From JALOAT01 sp041677345 (GTDB lineage: Bacteria; Pseudomonadota; Gammaproteobacteria; Thiohalomonadales; Thiohalomonadaceae): 64,000 bases of DNA. Position 1 is the stretch's first letter. Every line of letters begins with the position of its first letter. This document shows positions 60,047 through 64,000 of this stretch, piece by piece. The notes under the pieces were generated by a model. That model did no database searches, had not been told where the DNA came from, and worked only from the letters and a program-made list of their open reading frames with translations. Position numbers and translations under genes: made by a program. The stretch is from contig JBAYQE010000003.1 of NCBI GenBank assembly GCA_041677345.1, positions 9,616 to 73,615 of the forward strand, given 5' to 3'.

Positions 60047-62011
60047 TCAGCCTGTAGCGACCTGCGGCGGGGTGGTTTTTACGAACCTGAGAGGCCGGTT
60101 GATGGTTGCCAGGATGGTGCGTACCTCGGCGTACTGCTTCTGCAGAACAGCAGAAGACTTCTCCAGTTCCTCGATGCGTGACGCCAAGGTGTCGCGGGAT
60201 TCGTTGATCTTGCGCAGGTTCTCCAGGCGCTGCTCCATCTGTTCCTTGTGATCCTTGATCTGCTTCACCAGCGGGCCCATGACGGCCCTGCTCCAGTGCT
60301 CGGCGTCCTTGTGTGCCTTGAAGAAGATGTTGCGGGCGTGGCTCACCAGGGAGATGAAGAATTTCTTGATCACGTAGTGCTGCTCCGTGGCCACGGTGAG
60401 GGGGCTGTTGCGGAAGGCCTCCGCATCCTGCTTGAGCTGTTCGAATTCCTTCTGGTACGCAGTGACCTTGTACAGCACCGGCTTGATCTCGGTGATGCCG
60501 TGCTCCTGATGGAACTTGCGGTAGACGGTGACCACCAGGCGGTTGAGCTGCTCGGTATATTCCGACACCTCGCGCAGCTTTTCCTCCACACCGTCGAAGA
60601 AGGTCTTCATGCCGATCTTCATGCCGTGGGTGGTCCAACTGTCGCTCATGTCCCGGCGGGTCTGCGACACCAGCTTGTCCAGTTCCGTCAGGCTTAGCAG
60701 CTCCAGCAGCTTCTTGCTCTGCTCGGCGAGGATGCGCTTGTTGGCCTGGAAGCTCTCCACGTTCTTGAAGTACGCCACCTGCTCCTCGCGGGTCTTTTTC
60801 ATGAGGTGCTCGATCACGTCATTGTTCTTGCCCGAGAGGTCCTTCAGCTCATGTAACTGCTTGGCGGCGGAAGTGAAACGTGAGGCGAGCAGGTCGTGGG
60901 ACTCCTTCACCATGCCGCCGATCTCGTTCACCACGTACTGGCGTACCAGGCTCTGCTTGTAGGGCAGGATGTCATTGGCGAAATAGCTTTCCAGCTGCAG
61001 CATCTGGCAGCGCTCTAGCAAGGGCCGGTCGTGACGAATCTTCGCAAGCAACGCCTTCTGCGCGGACACCGGGAAGATCTTCGACGACTCCACCCCCAGG
61101 GTCTGCGCCACCTTGTGCGCCTGCTCCTCCACCGATTTCTGCACCGCCGCAGGGCTCTTGAGCTCGTCCCACATCACATCGACCTTGTTCAGCACCACCA
61201 CCACACCGATGTCCTTGTGCAGCGCCTTCACGTTGTGATTCCACATGTCCAGATCGGACTTGGTCACACCGGTATCGGCGGCAAGCACGAACACCACCGC
61301 GTGGGCGTTCGGCAGCATGCTCACGGTCAGTTCGGGCTCGGAGCCTAGGGCATTGAGTCCCGGGGTGTCGAGGATCACCAAGCCCTGCTTGAGCATGGGG
61401 TGCGGGAAGCTGATGAGTGCGTGGCGCCACAGGGGGATTTCGACAGTCTCGGGCATGCTGCCGTCGGGCGAGTGCAGCAACAGGTCTTCTTTGCTGAAGA
61501 GACCGAGCTTGCGGGCGTCATCCAGCGGCACGCGCTTGGTGCGCACCACTTCCTGGAAGGCCTCGGCCATGCTGTCCGGCGCATTCAGCTCCAGGGCGAT
61601 GTGGGTCCAGTGGATGGGCTCGTTCTTGAATTCGGCGATGCTGGTGTCCTGCAGCCGCGTTTCGATGGGCAGCAACCGGATGTACGCCTGTTGCGCCTTG
61701 TTGTCCCAGAACAGCTCGGTGGGGCACATGGTGGTGCGGCCCGCCTCGGAGGGCAGCAGGCGGCGGTCGTATTCGGAGAAGAAGATGGCGTTGATGAGCT
61801 CGGTCTTGCCGCGCGCGAATTCTGCCACGAAGGCGATGGTGAGGCGATCACCCTGCAGGGTGTCGAGGATCTCGAAGATGCGCAGCTCGTCGTCGCTGTC
61901 CACCATGTCGTTCGCCTCGAGCCACTTCTGGTAGCGGAGGATGCCCTCGCGCAGATCGGTCTTCCACCGATCGAAGGCCTGCATTTGCTCGCTCAAACGC
62001 TGATTGGACAT
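60047..62011 (-). CDS. Bacterial dynamin-like GTPase
   Basis: 654-aa dynamin-family protein. P-loop AEFARGKT (residues 63-70) has Ala at the first Gly; switch I Thr lies in GRTTMCPTEL; G3 is DTPG (215-218) and G4 NKVD (275-278). After the GTPase domain (to about 340) comes a long helical region typical of the middle/GED bundle, with a basic-hydrophobic stretch HYVIKKFFISLVSHARNIFF that could contact membrane. No transmembrane helix. A single gene, unlike the paired DLPs. Role unknown: membrane repair, vesicles or phage defence are possibilities. Confidence 0.88.
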   Translation of the reverse strand: MSNQRLSEQMQAFDRWKTDLREGILRYQKWLEANDMVDSDDELRIFEILDTLQGDRLTIAFVAEFARGKTELINAIFFSEYDRRLLPSEAGRTTMCPTELFWDNKAQQAYIRLLPIETRLQDTSIAEFKNEPIHWTHIALELNAPDSMAEAFQEVVRTKRVPLDDARKLGLFSKEDLLLHSPDGSMPETVEIPLWRHALISFPHPMLKQGLVILDTPGLNALGSEPELTVSMLPNAHAVVFVLAADTGVTKSDLDMWNHNVKALHKDIGVVVVLNKVDVMWDELKSPAAVQKSVEEQAHKVAQTLGVESSKIFPVSAQKALLAKIRHDRPLLERCQMLQLESYFANDILPYKQSLVRQYVVNEIGGMVKESHDLLASRFTSAAKQLHELKDLSGKNNDVIEHLMKKTREEQVAYFKNVESFQANKRILAEQSKKLLELLSLTELDKLVSQTRRDMSDSWTTHGMKIGMKTFFDGVEEKLREVSEYTEQLNRLVVTVYRKFHQEHGITEIKPVLYKVTAYQKEFEQLKQDAEAFRNSPLTVATEQHYVIKKFFISLVSHARNIFFKAHKDAEHWSRAVMGPLVKQIKDHKEQMEQRLENLRKINESRDTLASRIEELEKSSAVLQKQYAEVRTILATINRPLRFVKTTPPQVATG

Positions 62012-62108
62012 GGCACGGGTTCTTTATTGGTTGCTGCGGCCGGCGCCGCTCCGCTGCCGGCGCACCACGCAAACGGCTGAACGGACGGGATTTTACCAGC
62101 AACGGCAA

Positions 62109-62420
62109 TCAGGGTAACGGCGCCCGGCCCTGCTCCCATGTGATGCCGGTCACATTCGGGAAGGAACGGGGGCATGCGATGCGCAGGCGCTTATCGCGGC
62201 CCGTCTCTCCGGAAACCAGGGTGACCGCAGAGGGTGGCACGCCGAAGGCCTTGGCGATGAAGCGCAGCAGGTGCGCGTTGGCCTTGCCGTCCACCGGTGG
62301 GGCGGTGATGCGCACCTTCATCTGCTCGCCATGCGGCCCCACCAGCTCGTCACGGCTGGCGCGCGGCTGCACCCGCAGGTCGAGGACCAGGTCTGCACCT
62401 TCCCAGCGGATGGCAGGCAT
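62109..62420 (-). CDS. yggU: DUF167/YggU-family protein
   Basis: 103-aa small protein with the UPF0235 pattern LRVQPRASRDELVG, VRITAPPVDGKANAHLLRFIAKAFGV and LVSGETGRDKRLRI. Function unknown. It begins 1 nt after the yggT stop, as in E. coli. Confidence 0.95.
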   Translation of the reverse strand: MPAIRWEGADLVLDLRVQPRASRDELVGPHGEQMKVRITAPPVDGKANAHLLRFIAKAFGVPPSAVTLVSGETGRDKRLRIACPRSFPNVTGITWEQGRAPLP

Positions 62421-62421
62421 G

Positions 62422-62994
62422 TCAGCCGGCCAGGCGCGCCAGGTCGCGCAGCGGGGGCATGATGAGCATGAGCAGTACCTGCAGGCCGATGATGGCCACC
62501 AGCGGCGACAGGTCGAAGCCTGACACCGGCGGCATGAAGCGGCGCACCGGGCGCAGCAGGGGTTCATTGAGGCTGTGCAAGGCGTCGGTGACGGGGTTGT
62601 AGCGCCCCGGGTTGACCCAGCTCAGGATGGCCTGGATGAGGATGGAAAAGATGAATACATAAATGGTCAGCTCCACCAGTTCGGCCACGGACAGCAGGAA
62701 CAGCGTGAGCGGGCCCATGGCGAAGCCGCGCAGCGCGGCCATGAGGGCGAGCGAGACCATCTGCAGCGCGATCATGAGCACGACGGCGGCCAGGTCGAGG
62801 CCCCACAGGCCGGGGACGAACCGGCGCAAGGGCTTCAGCGGCGGATTGGTGATCTTCACCAGGAACTGGGAGACCGGGTTGTAGAAGTTGGCCCGTGCCC
62901 ATTGCAGCAGGAAGCGCAGCAGCAGGGCCAGGATGTACAACTGGAACAGGGTGCCGATGAGAAAGACCAGCGGGGTGGCCAGGTAGTCGCTCAT
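62422..62994 (-). CDS. yggT: YggT-family membrane protein
   Basis: 190-aa membrane protein made of two YggT units, each with a hydrophobic pair and an NPxxxPLxPLRRxxP motif (KITNPPLKPLRRFVPGL, LNEPLLRPVRRFMPPVSG). It may help osmotic or potassium physiology. It overlaps proC by 4 bp. Confidence 0.95.
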   Translation of the reverse strand: MSDYLATPLVFLIGTLFQLYILALLLRFLLQWARANFYNPVSQFLVKITNPPLKPLRRFVPGLWGLDLAAVVLMIALQMVSLALMAALRGFAMGPLTLFLLSVAELVELTIYVFIFSILIQAILSWVNPGRYNPVTDALHSLNEPLLRPVRRFMPPVSGFDLSPLVAIIGLQVLLMLIMPPLRDLARLAG

Positions 62995-63821
62995 GCCTGA
63001 TCTCCGAGCAGCCGCGCCAGTTCCTCGGAGCGCTCCCTGGCCGCCTGCAACGCGCGACGGAACAGGCGGCGCAGTTCGCCCTCCTCCAGCACCCGGATGG
63101 CCTGCTCGGTGGTACCACCGGGCGAGGTCACACGCCGGCGCAGCGTGGCCGCGTCATCGGATGATTCAAGGGCCATCTTGGCCGCACCGAAGGCGGTCTG
63201 CAGGGTCAGCAGGCGTGCCGTGGACGGGCTCAGCCCCTGTTCCTGGGCTGCAGCCTCCAGGGCCTCCATGACCAAGAAGAAATAGGCGGGCCCACTCCCG
63301 GAAAGGGCGGTCACCGCGTCCATCTGTTCCTCGCGTTCCAGCCACAACGCGATACCCACGGCACGCATGATGCCTTCCGCCATTTCCTTCTGCGCCTGAT
63401 TCACGCGTTCATTGGCGATGAGGGCCGTGGCGCCGCTCTGCACCAGGGCCGGCGTGTTGGGCATGGTACGCACGATGGCCGGCTTGCCACCCAGCCAGCG
63501 CTCCATGTCGCCCAGCCGGATACCCGCAGCGATGGATACCACCAGCGGATTGCGCTCACGTACTGCGGGGGCGATGGCCTTGCATACCTCGGCCAAGACC
63601 TGGGGTTTGACCGCCAGCACCACCACGTCGCAGGCACGCACCAGGGCGGCGTTGTCCTCCATCGCCTGCACGCCGAAGCTCTCGGCGAGGCGCGCGCGCT
63701 GCTGCGGGTCGGGTTCCGATACGCAGAGGGTTGTCGGGTCTTTCTGATCGGCCATCAGGCCGCCGATGAGGCTGCGGGCCATGTTGCCGCCGCCGATGAA
63801 TCCGATGTTCGAGGCTTTCAT
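62991..63821 (-). CDS. proC: Pyrroline-5-carboxylate reductase ProC
   Basis: 276-aa NAD(P)H enzyme for the last proline step. Rossmann motif IGFIGGGNMARSLIGGL, VVLAVKPQVL, RTMPNTPALVQSGA and the substrate region TALSGSGPAYFFLVMEAL are intact; the C-terminal VTSPGGTTEQAIRVL is the signature. First of proC-yggT-yggU. yggS is not between it and the window edge. Confidence 0.97.
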   Translation of the reverse strand: MKASNIGFIGGGNMARSLIGGLMADQKDPTTLCVSEPDPQQRARLAESFGVQAMEDNAALVRACDVVVLAVKPQVLAEVCKAIAPAVRERNPLVVSIAAGIRLGDMERWLGGKPAIVRTMPNTPALVQSGATALIANERVNQAQKEMAEGIMRAVGIALWLEREEQMDAVTALSGSGPAYFFLVMEALEAAAQEQGLSPSTARLLTLQTAFGAAKMALESSDDAATLRRRVTSPGGTTEQAIRVLEEGELRRLFRRALQAARERSEELARLLGDQA

Positions 63822-63925
63822 TGTATCTGGGTGTCGGTTAGGCCGGCTAAAGCATAACGGCTGTCTTGCCGGGCTGCCATGCTGAAAGCGTTAACACGGG
63901 GGAACTCTTCCATGTTTGCCCGACT

Positions 63926-64000
63926 GCAGGAGCGGCTTTATGCCCCGCAGGGGTGCTCAGGCCGCGATTGTGTCCGCCCGGCTTGCCATCGCGGCCTGAG
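63926..64000. repeat. Inverted pair of REP-like elements at the window end
   Basis: One copy begins GCAGGAGCGGC at 63926. The arm CTCAGGCCGCGAT (63956-63968) is the exact complement of ATCGCGGCCTGAG (63988-64000), so two REPs face each other (BIME-like). The window cuts the second. An AACACGGGGGAA word lies just before, at 63893. Confidence 0.75.

Overview
The window is GC-rich, densely coding chromosomal DNA from a gammaproteobacterium. Gene order supports this: rpsU-yqeY-dnaG-rpoD-tRNA-Ile beside tsaD, plsY, folB and folK; ftsY-ftsE-ftsX-rpoH; rpmB-rpmG, radC, coaBC-dut-argB-slmA and pyrE next to an exonuclease III gene; and proC-yggT-yggU. From memory these blocks resemble the Pseudomonas backbone, but accessory genes and REP-like repeats (GGAGCGG...CCGCGAT) differ, so a non-pseudomonad lineage (for example a Chromatiales-like one) is plausible. 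I cannot fix the genus. No phage, plasmid, IS or CRISPR locus is visible.

Layout. 1-3.7 kb: a truncated RND efflux pump and its adaptor, divergent from a PhnD-like binding protein and an SRPBCC protein. 3.8-14.4 kb: rmuC, tRNA-Ile(CAU), the macromolecular synthesis operon, tsaD, plsY and a folate cluster (folB, folK, folM-like). 14.4-26.6 kb: three methyltransferases, a VanZ-like protein, cca, an NDUFA9-like protein, a succinate semialdehyde dehydrogenase, a TauE-like permease, a short Omp85 protein, the archease-RtcB RNA repair pair and two small conserved proteins. 26.8-37.3 kb: rpoH with a CIRCE-like operator, a PleD-like diguanylate cyclase, ftsX/E/Y, paired M16 peptidases, rsmD, coaD, ferredoxin and a DgcZ-like cyclase. 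37.4-46.8 kb: mutM, a GldA/F/G-DUF4340 ABC system, an orphan HyuA, an EAL-HDOD protein and a desaturase with a transposase-like tail. 46.9-54.9 kb: L33/L28, radC, coaBC, dut, argB, slmA, a second TauE-like permease, pyrE and xthA. 54.9-63.8 kb: an M48 lipoprotein, an ETR1-like sensor with PAS and degenerate GGDEF, AmpG-like and SafE-like membrane proteins, DUF4426, a dynamin-like GTPase, yggU, yggT and proC.

The most interesting signals are regulatory and architectural. rpoH carries a CIRCE-like HrcA operator overlapping a good sigma-70 promoter, and rpoD has a sigma-32-like promoter upstream, which suggests a heat-shock circuit linking HrcA, RpoH and RpoD. Four signalling proteins of the c-di-GMP families occur; two look active and two look like degenerate receptors. 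One of the degenerate ones has an ethylene-receptor-like membrane domain without the copper-binding Cys. A dynamin-like GTPase sits where pseudomonads carry metX-metW. Several intergenic gaps hold perfect inverted repeats of no assigned class.
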